Positions 43,027 to 52,116 of a stretch of DNA of 64,000 bases are shown piece after piece. Every line of letters begins with the position of its first letter. The first letter of the stretch is position 1. The translations under genes were made by a program, and so were the position numbers. Location: the NCBI RefSeq assembly GCF_036250695.1, contig NZ_CP109427.1:1302001-1366000 (forward strand). The letters are read 5' to 3'. Below the pieces are notes generated by a model, which made no database searches, was not told where the DNA came from, and saw nothing but the letters and a program-made list of their open reading frames with translations. This DNA is from Streptomyces sp. NBC_01497. Lineage in GTDB: Bacteria > Actinomycetota > Actinomycetes > Streptomycetales > Streptomycetaceae.

Positions 43027-44199
43027 ATGACTCGTCCTGATCCGGTCGACGGCCCCTACGCCGTCCACGACCACGCCCACTCCGGCGGGCCTGTCCGTGA
43101 AGTCCCCAACGGCCAGGGGAGAACGTGCAGTTACCTCGTCACCGGGTACGACGCGGCCCGGCAGGCGCTGGCCGATCCGCGGCTGTCGAAGGACACCCAG
43201 GTGTTCTTCGCCGCGAACCCCGGCGGCCGGGACCTGCATCCGGCCCTCTCGCGCACCATGCTCGCCACCGATCCGCCCGGTCACACCCGCCTGCGCGCCC
43301 TGGTCACCAAGGCGTTCACGACCGGAGCGGTGTCCCGTCTGCGCCCGCGTGTCCAGCAGTTGACGGACGACCTGCTCGACCGATGGCCGTCCGGTCCCGG
43401 CGGTGAGGTCGACGTGGTCGAAGCCCTCGCCGTACCGCTGCCCGTGGCCGTGATCTGTGAACTCCTCGGCGTCCCCGAGTCGGACCGCCCCGATGTCCGC
43501 CGCTGGTCGGCCGCGTTGTTCGCCGCCGGAGCCCCGGCCACGACCGACGCCGCGTCGCACGCCGTCGCGTCCTTCATGGCGCGGCTGATCGCGGCGAAGC
43601 GGGAGGCCCCGGGGCGCTCGCTCCTGGACGGCCTGATCGCGGCGCGTGCGGGGGACGACCGGTTCACCGAGGACGAACTCGTCTCCCTGGCCTGCCTCCT
43701 CCTCGTCGCCGGGCACGAGACCACCACCAACCTGATCGGCAACGCGTTCCTGGCACTCCTCCTGCGGCCCGCCGCAGGGAGCCGCCTGCGAGAGAACCCC
43801 GACCGCATCGCCGGGGCGCTGGACGAGTTGCTCCGCTTCGACTCTCCCGTCAGTACGGCCACGTTCCGCCACGCCACGGAGCCGCTCACCCTCGCCGGTA
43901 CGGACATTCCCGCCGGGGCACCCGTCCTCATCGCCCTGGGCGCCGCCAACCGGGATCCGCGACGGTTCGCGGATCCGGGGCAGTTGGACCTGGATCGCGA
44001 CGCGGGCGGCCATCTGGCGTTCGGTCACGGCATCCACCGCTGCCTGGGCGCGCCGCTCGCCCGCGCGGAGGCCGAGATCGCCCTGCGCTCCGTCCTCGCC
44101 CGCTTCCCCGGCTGCCGGCTGGCCGTGCGTCCCGAACAGGTGCGGTGGCGCACGACGCGGCTCGTGCGCGGGCCGGCTTCCCTTCCCGTACGGGTCTGA
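43027..44199 (+). CDS. Cytochrome P450
   Basis: This 390-residue P450 has the I-helix VAGHETTTN, the K-helix DELLRF, and the haem loop FGHGIHRCLG with Cys339. The N-terminus is short and resembles the CYP107/CYP105-like soluble enzymes. ATG 43027 is preceded by GGAGG 9 nt upstream; GTG 43018 would be adjacent to that site and was rejected. No ferredoxin is encoded nearby. Confidence 0.94.
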   Translation: MTRPDPVDGPYAVHDHAHSGGPVREVPNGQGRTCSYLVTGYDAARQALADPRLSKDTQVFFAANPGGRDLHPALSRTMLATDPPGHTRLRALVTKAFTTGAVSRLRPRVQQLTDDLLDRWPSGPGGEVDVVEALAVPLPVAVICELLGVPESDRPDVRRWSAALFAAGAPATTDAASHAVASFMARLIAAKREAPGRSLLDGLIAARAGDDRFTEDELVSLACLLLVAGHETTTNLIGNAFLALLLRPAAGSRLRENPDRIAGALDELLRFDSPVSTATFRHATEPLTLAGTDIPAGAPVLIALGAANRDPRRFADPGQLDLDRDAGGHLAFGHGIHRCLGAPLARAEAEIALRSVLARFPGCRLAVRPEQVRWRTTRLVRGPASLPVRV

Positions 44200-44565
44200 T
44201 CCGGGACGCGGACGAGCCGGTGCGCCGGAGCGCCACCTGTCAGTGCGCAGCGGTGCCTCACCGGCCGGTGCCCGGCGGTACGCGCCGGGGCAGGAGCACC
44301 GCGCTCCCGGTGCGCGCGCCGGCCGGTCGCTCGGGCCGGGGCGCCCCTCGCTCCTCGGAGTGCGGGGCCGGTCACGGGTCCGGTCGGGTCGGACAGCGGG
44401 CCGGGGGATTGTGACGAGGGGCCCGAAGTCCTTCTGGCGCGCGAACAGGGGCCCCTGGTAAGCCTGCTGTGCCTGGGACGTCTTGTCCCGCTCGTGCGGC
44501 GCGCAATAAAGTGTGCGTTTTCGCACCGCGCCGTTCCCGGGTCGACACCTCGTTCAGGAGTGCAC
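44200..44565. other. Intergenic region before the M1 peptidase gene
   Basis: No gene is recognised in these 366 bases. The 3' end carries a good promoter candidate for the peptidase (next entry). Confidence 0.55.
44483..44511 (+). promoter_or_regulatory. Putative promoter of the M1 peptidase gene
   Basis: TTGTCC (44483-44488), 17 nt, ATAAAG (44506-44511), about 55 nt upstream of the start codon. A short inverted repeat GGGAC/GTCCC overlaps the -35 box. Confidence 0.5.
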
Positions 44566-46017
44566 GTGTTCGCTGCCCGCCCCGCCGCCCTCAGCCGCCG
44601 TTCGCGCGACGGTTTCGTCCGATCGGGCCGCCGCGCCCGTACCGCCGCCACCGCGCTCACCCTCGCCGCGCTCGTCCTGACCACCGTGGGGACCGCGGCC
44701 GCGGACTCCGGGGGCGGGCACGGTGCGCCGGGCCAGGGCGACCCCTACTTCCCGCTCTCCGGCAACGGCGGCTACACGGTCCGCCACTACGACCTCGACC
44801 TCGGCTACGAGCCCGCGACGAAGAAGCTCACCGGCGACGCCACGGTCACCGCCCGCGCGGGTCAGGCTCTCGCCGCCTTCGACCTCGACCTGTCGGGGCT
44901 CACCGTCAACCGGGTGCGGGTGGACGGACGTACGGCGCACTGGACCCGGCACGGCCAGGAACTCGTCGTCACACCGCCCCACGCGCTGCGCAAGGGCGCC
45001 ACATTCCGCGTCGACGTCGCCTACTCCGGCGTGCCCCAGTACGTCACGGACCCCGACGGCTCGGCGGACGGCTGGATCACCACGGACGACGGCGCCTTCG
45101 TCGCCGGTGAGCCGCAGGGCGCCATGTCGTGGTTCCCGTCCGACAACAACCCACTGGACAAGGCCTCGTACAGCTTCCGGGTCACCGTGCCCGCCGGGTA
45201 CACGGCCGTCTGCAACGGTGTGCTCGACGCGCAGCACACGCGGGGCGGGAAGACGACCTTCCAGTGGCGGCAGGACCAGCCGATGGCGAGCTACCTCGCC
45301 ACGGCCACGGTCGGCAGGTTCGATGTCCAGCGCTACACCACGGCCTCCGGGATCCCGGTGTACAACGCCGTCGATCCGCGTGAGGCGGCCGGCGCGGCTC
45401 CCGCGCTCGCGAAGATCCCCGAGATCCTCGACTGGGAGACGAAGCTCTTCGGCCCGTACCCCTTCTCGGCCGCCGGGGCGATCGTCGACGACGCGCACGA
45501 CGTCGGGTACGCCCTGGAGACGCAGACCCGGCCGATCTACGACCGGGCGCCCGACGTCAGCACGGTCGTCCACGAGACGGCCCACCAGTGGTTCGGTGAC
45601 TCCGTCAGCCTGACCAGCTGGAAGGACATCTGGCTCAACGAGGGGTTCGCGACCTACGCCGAGTGGCTCTGGCAGGAGCAGCACGGGGGTGACACCGCGC
45701 AGGCGACCTTCGACCACTACGACGGGCTCCCGGCGACCGACAGCCTCTGGGACTTCCCCTCGGCCGACCCCGGCAACGGTGCCAACATCTTCGCCTCGCC
45801 CGTCTACACGCGCGGCGCGATGGCCCTGCAGGAACTGCGCGACGCCGTCGGCGACAAGGACTTCTTCGCCATTCTCAAGGCGTGGGCACGCGAGCACCGT
45901 TACGGCAACGGCACGACCGGCCAGTTCGTCGCGCTGAGCGAACACCTGTCGGGCAAGCACCTCGGGACGCTGTTCCACACCTGGCTGTACACGGCGGGCA
46001 AGCCCGCGACCTCGTAG
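44566..46017 (+). CDS. Secreted M1-family metallopeptidase
   Basis: The 483-residue precursor has a signal peptide (basic arm, then TAATALTLAALVLTTVGTAAA). An M1 N-terminal beta domain and a thermolysin-like catalytic domain follow. His336-E-T-A-His340 and Glu359 bind zinc. The substrate-recognition GAMEN loop appears as GYALETQT, seen in the compact single-peptidase group of actinobacteria. The ERAP-like C-terminal domain is absent, so it is much shorter than aminopeptidase N. GTG 44566 follows CAGGAG by 5 nt. Confidence 0.93.
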   Translation: MFAARPAALSRRSRDGFVRSGRRARTAATALTLAALVLTTVGTAAADSGGGHGAPGQGDPYFPLSGNGGYTVRHYDLDLGYEPATKKLTGDATVTARAGQALAAFDLDLSGLTVNRVRVDGRTAHWTRHGQELVVTPPHALRKGATFRVDVAYSGVPQYVTDPDGSADGWITTDDGAFVAGEPQGAMSWFPSDNNPLDKASYSFRVTVPAGYTAVCNGVLDAQHTRGGKTTFQWRQDQPMASYLATATVGRFDVQRYTTASGIPVYNAVDPREAAGAAPALAKIPEILDWETKLFGPYPFSAAGAIVDDAHDVGYALETQTRPIYDRAPDVSTVVHETAHQWFGDSVSLTSWKDIWLNEGFATYAEWLWQEQHGGDTAQATFDHYDGLPATDSLWDFPSADPGNGANIFASPVYTRGAMALQELRDAVGDKDFFAILKAWAREHRYGNGTTGQFVALSEHLSGKHLGTLFHTWLYTAGKPATS

Positions 46018-46062
46018 CGGACAGCGCCGGTGCGTACCGCGCGCACGCGCCGCGACGGGCCG

Positions 46063-46103
46063 ACGGCGGCGGGCCCCGGGCCTGTTCCGGGTCCGCCCCG
46101 CCG
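46063..46103. terminator. Possible hairpin between convergent genes
   Basis: An imperfect GC-rich inverted repeat (ACGGCGG ... CCGCCGT) lies between the convergent M1 peptidase and DUF2000 genes. Weak candidate. Confidence 0.3.
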
Positions 46104-46198
46104 TGGGCCCCTCCCCCTCGTCCCTGGTTCGTGCCTCCTGTGCGCGCGGCGGCCGGGACAGCGGCGCGCCGCCCACGCCGGGGCGGGGCGGGAGCGTG

Positions 46199-46684
46199 TC
46201 AGGGCAGCAGGGGGAGCTTCTTGACAATCTTGTCCACGCGGTTGCGCGGCCCGACGATGCTGACCGCGTAGTAGTCGAGGGCATCGCCGGCCGTCTCCCC
46301 GACCGAGTCCAGGTACTCCGAGTAGACCCGGGTGTGCTGGGCGGCGGCGGGCATGTCGGCGACGAACGTCCCTTCCGAAGCGGCGGCCTTGGCCCGTACG
46401 GCACGCAGCGTCGCGGAATCGGCGGCCAGGACCGAGCAGCCGGCCCACGGCAGTCCGGGGTGCGCGGCGCCGTCCGCGTCGACGGCGGTGTCACCGAGCA
46501 TGCCCCCGACGGCGTCCGAGGTGGCGGCCGCGACGCAGATCGCGGCGTTCACCGCGCGGCCTGCGGGCAGACTCCCGTCGACCACGACGACCCACTTGAG
46601 GCGGGCGGCACGGGTGGGCGCGTCCTGATCGATCTCGTCGGCGGCGAAGCCGACGGCGGCGGCTTCCGTGGTTTCAGCGAGCAC
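46199..46684 (-). CDS. DUF2000-family protein
   Basis: The 161-residue protein matches the DUF2000 family, which has a peptidyl-tRNA-hydrolase-like fold and no established role: LKWVVVVDGSLPAGRAVNAAI, GLPWAGCSVLAA and VADMPAAAQHTRVYSEYL. GTG 46684 is chosen because AGGAG lies 8 nt upstream; the open frame extends further but without a signal. Members are often next to Lrp/AsnC regulators; none is seen here. Confidence 0.82.
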   Translation of the reverse strand: MLAETTEAAAVGFAADEIDQDAPTRAARLKWVVVVDGSLPAGRAVNAAICVAAATSDAVGGMLGDTAVDADGAAHPGLPWAGCSVLAADSATLRAVRAKAAASEGTFVADMPAAAQHTRVYSEYLDSVGETAGDALDYYAVSIVGPRNRVDKIVKKLPLLP

Positions 46685-47000
46685 TGGCTCAACTCCTGCT
46701 CGGATGTACGGCATATACGCCAGCGAGCATACGGATCGTGCGCGAGGAGTCACTGTGCTTCGAACGTTGTGCGGCGAGATGGGGCCTTGCGGCACCGGAA
46801 TCACCGTTCGTACGGCGATCAGCTCGCGTCGCCCCTCAAGGTTCGGCGGCCCGGTTGCCGGAAGTCAGAAGGAGCGGGAGCAGGAGGAGCCGGAAGGGTG
46901 GGGAGATCCGGAACGGCGTCGGCCGCACGGTCGGCCGCCGGTCCGCCCGGGCGTCCCCGACTTCGTACGGCGAAGCGCGCCCGGGGTGACGCCGGGGAGA
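46685..47000. other. Intergenic region between DUF2000 and the RsbW-like gene
   Basis: No convincing gene. The 46700-46770 part is less GC-rich (GGCATATACGCC, GCATACGGATCG) and probably holds the DUF2000 promoter. An 83-codon plus-strand frame at 46738 lacks a ribosome site. Confidence 0.45.
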
Positions 47001-47471
47001 TCAGACCGCTGCCGGCTCCAGGGCGACCCGCACCTTGATCCGCTTGCCGACGGGCTCCCGCCGTACGTCGAAGCCGTCGCAGAGCGCCATGACGATCTCC
47101 AGGCCGTGCTGGCCGATGCGGCCCGGCTCCGCCGCGCGTGCCACCGGCAGGGTCCCGTCGCTGTCCCACACCGCGATCTCCAGTTGGTCGCCGATCAGTT
47201 CGCAGTCCAGGAGGCAGGGCCCCGGCGCGTACTTGCAGGCGTTGGTCACCAGCTCGCTGACGACCAGCTGGGCCGTCCCGATCGTTCGCGACGACACGGG
47301 GATGCCGTGCACGCGGCTGAGATCCGCCAGGTAACCGGAGGCGAAACCCCGGGCCGCGGCGATCGACTCCGGCTCGCCGTCGTACACGGCGCTGACCCGT
47401 GGACAGGCTCCCGGCGTCCCGGCAGCTCCGGTGCCGTCCTGCCCGCCGCCGTGTCCCGTCATCTGCTCCAT
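47001..47471 (-). CDS. RsbW-like ATP-binding protein (anti-sigma regulatory factor type)
   Basis: The 156-residue protein is a single HATPase domain of the type abundant in Streptomyces: QLVVSELVTNACKYAPG (N-box), VWDSDGTLP and GRIGQHGLEIVMALCDGF. Such proteins phosphorylate anti-anti-sigma factors or bind sigma factors. ATG 47471 has GGGGAGAG upstream. It is followed, divergently, by a truncated sigma-like gene 409 nt away, but a functional tie is unproven. Confidence 0.88.
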   Translation of the reverse strand: MEQMTGHGGGQDGTGAAGTPGACPRVSAVYDGEPESIAAARGFASGYLADLSRVHGIPVSSRTIGTAQLVVSELVTNACKYAPGPCLLDCELIGDQLEIAVWDSDGTLPVARAAEPGRIGQHGLEIVMALCDGFDVRREPVGKRIKVRVALEPAAV

Positions 47472-47880
47472 GTGCTTCTCTCCCCCGCGCCCGTTCGATC
47501 CCACGATGATCCATCGCATACCCGCTCCAGCCCGCTCCACGCCTACGGCATCGGGACGAACGCCCCGGACGGCACACCGCCCCGGCAGCGGCGGCACGGT
47601 GGGGCAGGCCTTTCCGCCGGCGCCGACGACCCGTCCCCGTCCCCGTCCCCGTCCCCGTCCCCGTCCCCGTCCCCGTCCCCGAAGAGTGAACCTGCCGATG
47701 CCCCCGGAGCGCCTGGAGTGCCCGTTCCCTCCACGGACCCGGCCTGCGACGGGCCCGGCGTACGGGGCCGGCCATGCGGAATCCGGGCCGCCGCACCCGG
47801 AGCACGCGGTGCGCGGCCGGTGAGCACGCCACGACCGGCGTCCCACCCCTCGCTTCCCGGCCGATAGCGTGCACCGCGTG
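47472..47880. other. Intergenic region with hexanucleotide repeat
   Basis: No gene recognised. It contains an 8-copy CCGTCC array (separate entry). GATAGC at 47863-47868 may be the -10 box of a leaderless transcript for the next gene. Confidence 0.5.
47631..47680. repeat. (CCGTCC)8 hexanucleotide tandem repeat
   Basis: Fifty bases of exact CCGTCC units with a trailing CC, between the RsbW-like gene and the divergent sigma-like gene. Perfect units suggest recent slippage. Confidence 0.95.
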
Positions 47881-48228
47881 ATGAGATTCCGGCGTTCCGC
47901 CTCCGCCGACCCCGCCCGTACGGACGCGACGCCGGCCTCCCCGCCCGGCTCCCGGGGCTGCCAGGCACCCGCGGGCGGCGCCGGCGAGAGCATCGACGAC
48001 CTGATGGTCCAGATCGCCGAGGGGAGCGAGACGGCCCTCGCCCGGCTCTACGACCTCACCGCGGGCCTCGTGCTCGCCATGGCGGGCACCGCCGTCTCGT
48101 CGGAGCCATCAGCCGAGGCGTACCTGACGCGTGCCTACCGGGCAGTGTGGAAGGCGGCACCGCGGTACCGTCCGGGTCCGCACGCCCTGGCCTGGGTGCT
48201 CCACCGCGCCGTCGCCGTCCAGCCGTGA
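47881..48228 (+). CDS. Sigma-70 region-2-only protein (truncated ECF-like sigma factor)
   Basis: The 115-residue product resembles region 2 of ECF/SigK-type sigma factors: DDLMVQIAEGSETALARLYD, then YLTRAYRAVWKAAPRYRPG and ALAWVLHRAVAV. The frame stops where the linker to region 4 should begin. No region 4 is found in any frame over the next 300 bases. The polymerase-binding and -10 recognition surface could persist, but promoter -35 recognition is absent. It could be a remnant, or an unusual small regulator. ATG 47881 is used; GTG 47878 and 47869 are possible. No ribosome site is visible. Confidence 0.6.
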   Translation: MRFRRSASADPARTDATPASPPGSRGCQAPAGGAGESIDDLMVQIAEGSETALARLYDLTAGLVLAMAGTAVSSEPSAEAYLTRAYRAVWKAAPRYRPGPHALAWVLHRAVAVQP

Positions 48229-48542
48229 GTCATCGCTTCCGGGCGACCGCGCCGGCCGGTCGCCGGGCCGTGCCGGGGCTTTCGCCCTCCGCGCCGACCC
48301 GCAGAGCGCCGCGTCCCGCACGACCACGCCCCTCCGCCGCGCGGGACGCACGCGCGGATGCCTCCACGGTCTGAGGGCGCCTACGCCACCCGGGGGTCTC
48401 GCGTGGTCCGCGGGCCCGGCCCGGCCGAGTCCCTGGCCTGTGCGGGTCCGTGGTCGAGGAAGGGTGTCGACCGTTCCCGGCCGCGTGGAATGAACCCGGG
48501 AGCGGGACGGTTCGCAGTCTCGGGAAGTGTGGAGGCATGGCC
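48229..48542. other. Intergenic region after the sigma-like gene
   Basis: No gene seen; no sigma region 4 remnant recognised. Only the GGAGG (48531-48535) ribosome site of the lipoate ligase gene is clear. Confidence 0.5.
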
Positions 48543-49598
48543 ATGCATGGTGAGTACAAAGTGCCCGGCGGGAAGCTCGTCGTCGTGGATCTCGACACCG
48601 AGGGCGGTGTGTTGCGGCGGGTGCGCGTCGCCGGTGACTTCTTCCTGGAACCCGACGACGCGCTGGGCGCCATCGACGCCGCGCTGGAGGGCGCTCCCGC
48701 CGACACCGACGCGGCGGGGCTCACCGCCCGGATCGATGCCGCGCTGCCGGCCGGCACCACCATGCTCGGGCTCACGACCGAGGGCGTCGCCGTCGCCGTA
48801 CGCCGGGCCCTCGCGCAGGCCACCGAGTGGCGCGACTACGACTGGCAGCTCATCCATGAGGCGCCCCAACCACCGGCCCTCCACATGGCGCTGGACGAGG
48901 TGATCACCGCCGAGGTCGCGACCGGGCGCAGACCGCCCACCCTGCGGGTGTGGGAGTGGGCGGCGCCCGCGGTCATCATCGGCAGCTTCCAGTCGCTGCG
49001 CAACGAGGTCGATCCCGAGGGGGCGGAACGCCACGGCATCACGGTGGTGCGGCGCGTCTCCGGTGGCGGCGCCATGTTCGTGGAGCCGGGAAACACCATC
49101 ACGTACTCGCTGTCCGTACCCGAGGCATTGGTCAAGGGCCTCTCGTTCGCGGACAGTTACGCCTATCTGGACGACTGGGTGCTCGGCGCTCTCGGGGACA
49201 TGGGGATCAACGCCTGGTACCAGCCGCTCAACGACATCGCCACCGACGTCGGGAAGATCGCGGGCGCCGCGCAGAAGCGCGTCGTGGAGGGGCAGGGCGC
49301 GGTCCTGCACCATGTGACGATGGCGTACGACATCGACGCCGAGAAGATGACCGACGTCCTGCGCATCGGGCGGGAGAAGCTCTCCGACAAGGGAACGCGC
49401 AGCGCCAAGAAGCGCGTGGACCCGCTTCGACGCCAGACCGGCCTGCCGCGCGAGACGGTCATCGACCGCATGATCGAATCGTTCGGGAGCCGGTACGGGC
49501 TGACCGCCGGCCGGGTGTCCGCCGGGGAACTCGCCCGCGCGGAGGAGCTCGTACGCACGAAGTTCAGCAGGCCGGAATGGCTTGCGCGCGTCCCCTGA
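48543..49598 (+). CDS. lplA: Lipoate-protein ligase with accessory domain at the N-terminus
   Basis: The enzyme attaches lipoate (or octanoate) to E2 and H proteins. Residues ~1-92 match the lipoate-ligase accessory domain (KVPGGKLVVVDLDTEGG, VRVAGDFFLEP), which is C-terminal in E. coli LplA and a separate subunit (LplB) in Thermoplasma. Residues ~100-330 are the catalytic biotin/lipoate fold with RRVSGGGAMFV (171-180) and the catalytic Lys238 in DVGKIAG. The domain order is therefore swapped. ATG 48543 is chosen because GGAGG lies 7 nt upstream; ATG 48537 would be too close. Confidence 0.9.
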   Translation: MHGEYKVPGGKLVVVDLDTEGGVLRRVRVAGDFFLEPDDALGAIDAALEGAPADTDAAGLTARIDAALPAGTTMLGLTTEGVAVAVRRALAQATEWRDYDWQLIHEAPQPPALHMALDEVITAEVATGRRPPTLRVWEWAAPAVIIGSFQSLRNEVDPEGAERHGITVVRRVSGGGAMFVEPGNTITYSLSVPEALVKGLSFADSYAYLDDWVLGALGDMGINAWYQPLNDIATDVGKIAGAAQKRVVEGQGAVLHHVTMAYDIDAEKMTDVLRIGREKLSDKGTRSAKKRVDPLRRQTGLPRETVIDRMIESFGSRYGLTAGRVSAGELARAEELVRTKFSRPEWLARVP

Positions 49599-49710
49599 AC
49601 ACCCGTGCGAGCGCCGCGTGTCCGGGTCTCGACGCCGCCCGGAAGATCCCCGGCAACAGTCGGGCGCCGGTGACACCCCCGTACTGACGGCGCGGCACAC
49701 CACCGACGGC

Positions 49711-49748
49711 TGTGTCTGTGTCTGTGTCTGTGTCTGTGTCTGTGTCTC
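49711..49748. repeat. (TGTGTC)6 hexanucleotide tandem repeat
   Basis: Six perfect TGTGTC units plus TC between the lipoate ligase and asparagine synthetase genes. The T-richness is unusual for the local GC content. Confidence 0.95.
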
Positions 49749-49781
49749 GCGAGGGTTCACGCGGTGTGTGCCGCCGCACGA

Positions 49782-49817
49782 CCGGCGCCCCGGCCCCATG
49801 AAGGGCCGGGGCGCCGG
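49782..49817. terminator. Bidirectional terminator, 15-bp perfect stem
   Basis: CCGGCGCCCCGGCCC (49782-49796) and its exact complement (49803-49817) flank a CATGAA loop, between the convergent lplA and asnB genes. The rest of 49599-49930 holds only the hexamer repeat. Confidence 0.85.
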
Positions 49818-49930
49818 CATCGCGCACGGGAGGGAGTGTGACGGACGGGGCGTACAGCGGGCGCGGCCTGCACCTCCGCACCCACGCCGGGCCCCGCCGG
49901 GCTACGCCCCCGGCCCGGGCGATCCGGCCG

Positions 49931-51760
49931 TCAGACCCGCACGGTCGGGTTGTACGAGGTGAACCAGGTGTCCAGGTCCAGCGCCCGCTCCAGCACCGCG
50001 CGCTGCTGCTGTGTGATGTCCTCGGGCGCCGCGGTGGTGGCCGCCCTCAGCGCCTCCTTGTTGAGCAGGTCCGCCGCCGGGCGCCGCCCGCTGACGACCT
50101 CGGCCGCCTGGTCCTGGATGGCGGTGACATAGCTCGGGTCGAACGTGCCCGGGTACCCGCTCTTCTTGCGGTTCGCCACCGACTCCGGCAGCAGTTCCCT
50201 GGTCGCCGCGCGCAGCAGGCTCTTCTCCCGGCCGTCGAACGTCTTCATCGACCAGGGGGTGTTGAAGACGTACTGCACGAGGCGGTGGTCGCAGAACGGC
50301 ACCCGCACCTCCAGACCCACCGCCATGCTCATCCGGTCCTTGCGGTCAAGCAGCATCTGCACCATGCGGGTCAGATGGAGGTGGCTGACGACGCGCATCC
50401 GCGCGTCCAGACCCGTCTCACCGTCCAGCAGCGGGGTCTCGGCGACAGCCGTACGGTAGCCGTCCGCTATGTATCCGCCGAGGTCGAGCACGGGGGCGAG
50501 GTCGTCGCTGACCTGCCCGGCCGATCCGCCGATGGACGGAGCGCCCGCCATCCACGGGAACGTCTCGGCGTGGCGCCGGTCGTCGTGGAACCACGGATAC
50601 CCGCCGAACACCTCGTCCGCCGACTCGCCGGAGAGCGCGACGGTGGAGTGTTTGCGCACGGCCGCGAACAGCAGGTACAGCGAGTTGTCCCGGTCGCCTA
50701 TCCCCATGGGCAGGTCGCGTGCGCCGACGGCCGCCCTGCGGACGGCGGGAGCCGACAGCGCGGTGCCGTCGAGGATGATGTCCTCGTGGGCGTTGCCGAG
50801 GTGTTCGGCGACGGCGTGCACGAACGGGGTGTCCTGCGTCGGCGCGATGTCGATCGCCTGGAAGTGCTTCTCCTGGTCGGGGAAGTCGACGGCGAAGCTG
50901 CGCACGGTCTCGCCCTGCGGCGCCAGGTGCATCGCGGCGAGCGCGGTCAGCGCCGAAGAGTCGAGCCCCCCGGAGAGCAGGGTGCACCGCGGCACGTCCG
51001 CGACGAGCTGCCGCTTGACGATGTCGTCCAGCAACTCCCGTACGTGCGCCACGGTCTGCTCGCGGCTGTCGGTGTGCGGCTCGGAGCGCAGCTGCCAGTA
51101 CGTACGGCGGCGCAGCCCGTTCCTGTCGAGGGTGATGATCTCGCCGGGCCTGACCTCCGCCATGCCCTCCCACACCGCCACACCGGGGGTCTTGGCGAAG
51201 GAGAACAGCTCGCGCAGCCCGTCGAGGCCGACGACCGGCCGCGCCAGCGGGTTGGCCAGGATGGCCTTGGGCTCGGAGCCGAAAAGGACACCGTCGTCCG
51301 TCTCGTAGTAGTAGAACGGCTTGATCCCCATCCGGTCGCGGATCATCACGAGCCGTTCGGTGCGCGCGTCCCAGATTGCGAACGCGTACATGCCGTTGAG
51401 GCGGTCGACGAGCGCGTCGCCCCATTCGAGGTAGCCGTGGAGCACGACCTCGGTGTCCGAGTCGGTGTCGAACCGGTGGCCCGCGCGGCGCAGTTCCTCG
51501 CGGAGTTCGGTGTAGTTGTACGCCTCTCCCGAGTAGACCATCGAGACGTCGCCCTCGGGCGTCCCGACCGTCATCGGCTGCGCGCCGCCCGGGAGATCGA
51601 TGACCGCGAGCCGCCGGTGGCCGAGGGCCGCGTGGTGGTCGAGCCAGGCGCCCGCCGCGTCAGGGCCGCGGCAGGACATGGTCTCGGTCATCGCTTCGAC
51701 GTCCTGCCGGTGGAGCGTCAGGTCGCGCTGGTACGCGACCCATCCGGTGATGCCACACAT
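49931..51760 (-). CDS. asnB: Asparagine synthetase (glutamine-hydrolysing)
   Basis: The 609-residue enzyme makes asparagine from aspartate, ATP and glutamine. Start ATG 51760 is required because Cys2 (MCGITGW) is the N-terminal glutaminase nucleophile; the ATG four codons upstream is excluded. GAGGA lies 7 nt upstream. The glutaminase domain shows RGPDAAG and YSGEAYNY, where the usual oxyanion-loop Asn is Ser. The synthetase domain has the PPi loop SGGLDSS (263-269) and VALSGESADEVFGGYPW. It is transcribed alone, towards a strong terminator. Confidence 0.94.
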   Translation of the reverse strand: MCGITGWVAYQRDLTLHRQDVEAMTETMSCRGPDAAGAWLDHHAALGHRRLAVIDLPGGAQPMTVGTPEGDVSMVYSGEAYNYTELREELRRAGHRFDTDSDTEVVLHGYLEWGDALVDRLNGMYAFAIWDARTERLVMIRDRMGIKPFYYYETDDGVLFGSEPKAILANPLARPVVGLDGLRELFSFAKTPGVAVWEGMAEVRPGEIITLDRNGLRRRTYWQLRSEPHTDSREQTVAHVRELLDDIVKRQLVADVPRCTLLSGGLDSSALTALAAMHLAPQGETVRSFAVDFPDQEKHFQAIDIAPTQDTPFVHAVAEHLGNAHEDIILDGTALSAPAVRRAAVGARDLPMGIGDRDNSLYLLFAAVRKHSTVALSGESADEVFGGYPWFHDDRRHAETFPWMAGAPSIGGSAGQVSDDLAPVLDLGGYIADGYRTAVAETPLLDGETGLDARMRVVSHLHLTRMVQMLLDRKDRMSMAVGLEVRVPFCDHRLVQYVFNTPWSMKTFDGREKSLLRAATRELLPESVANRKKSGYPGTFDPSYVTAIQDQAAEVVSGRRPAADLLNKEALRAATTAAPEDITQQQRAVLERALDLDTWFTSYNPTVRV

Positions 51761-52116
51761 GGTGGTCCTCATTCCTGTCGCAAAGGTTGCCTTGGCAAAC
51801 CACTTCCCATCTCACTCGCCCGTGCACACCTGTACGGCACACCCATCGGCGTGGGGTTTCTAACAGCAAAGGTCTGGTCAGGAGAGGTTGGCCGACCGAC
51901 CGGCGCGGGTAAGCGAACCGGCACCGTGCGTCACCGGGCGCACCCCTTGAGGACTCCACCGGACCCGCGGGCGACGGCGGGTGACACGAGCAGCGACCGG
52001 CGCCCCCGGCCCAGTACTCCGGGGAACGCCGTCGGACGCGGGGCGCGGGAGCGGAGGCGACACCCGCCGTTCCCGCGCGGTGCGGGGCCGCCCACCGCAG
52101 GGCGTCCGCAGGGTCC
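51761..52116. other. Intergenic region upstream of asnB
   Basis: No gene. Near 51785-51801 GGTTGCC-TT-GGCAAACC forms an imperfect inverted repeat close to the asnB start, a possible operator. A 6-bp GCGGTG/CACCGC hairpin (52077-52098) may end the oxidoreductase transcript. Confidence 0.4.

Noticed and set aside
46738-46989. 83-codon plus-strand frame starting MREESLCFERC
   Set aside because: No ribosome site, and the latter half is Arg/Ser-rich shadow sequence.
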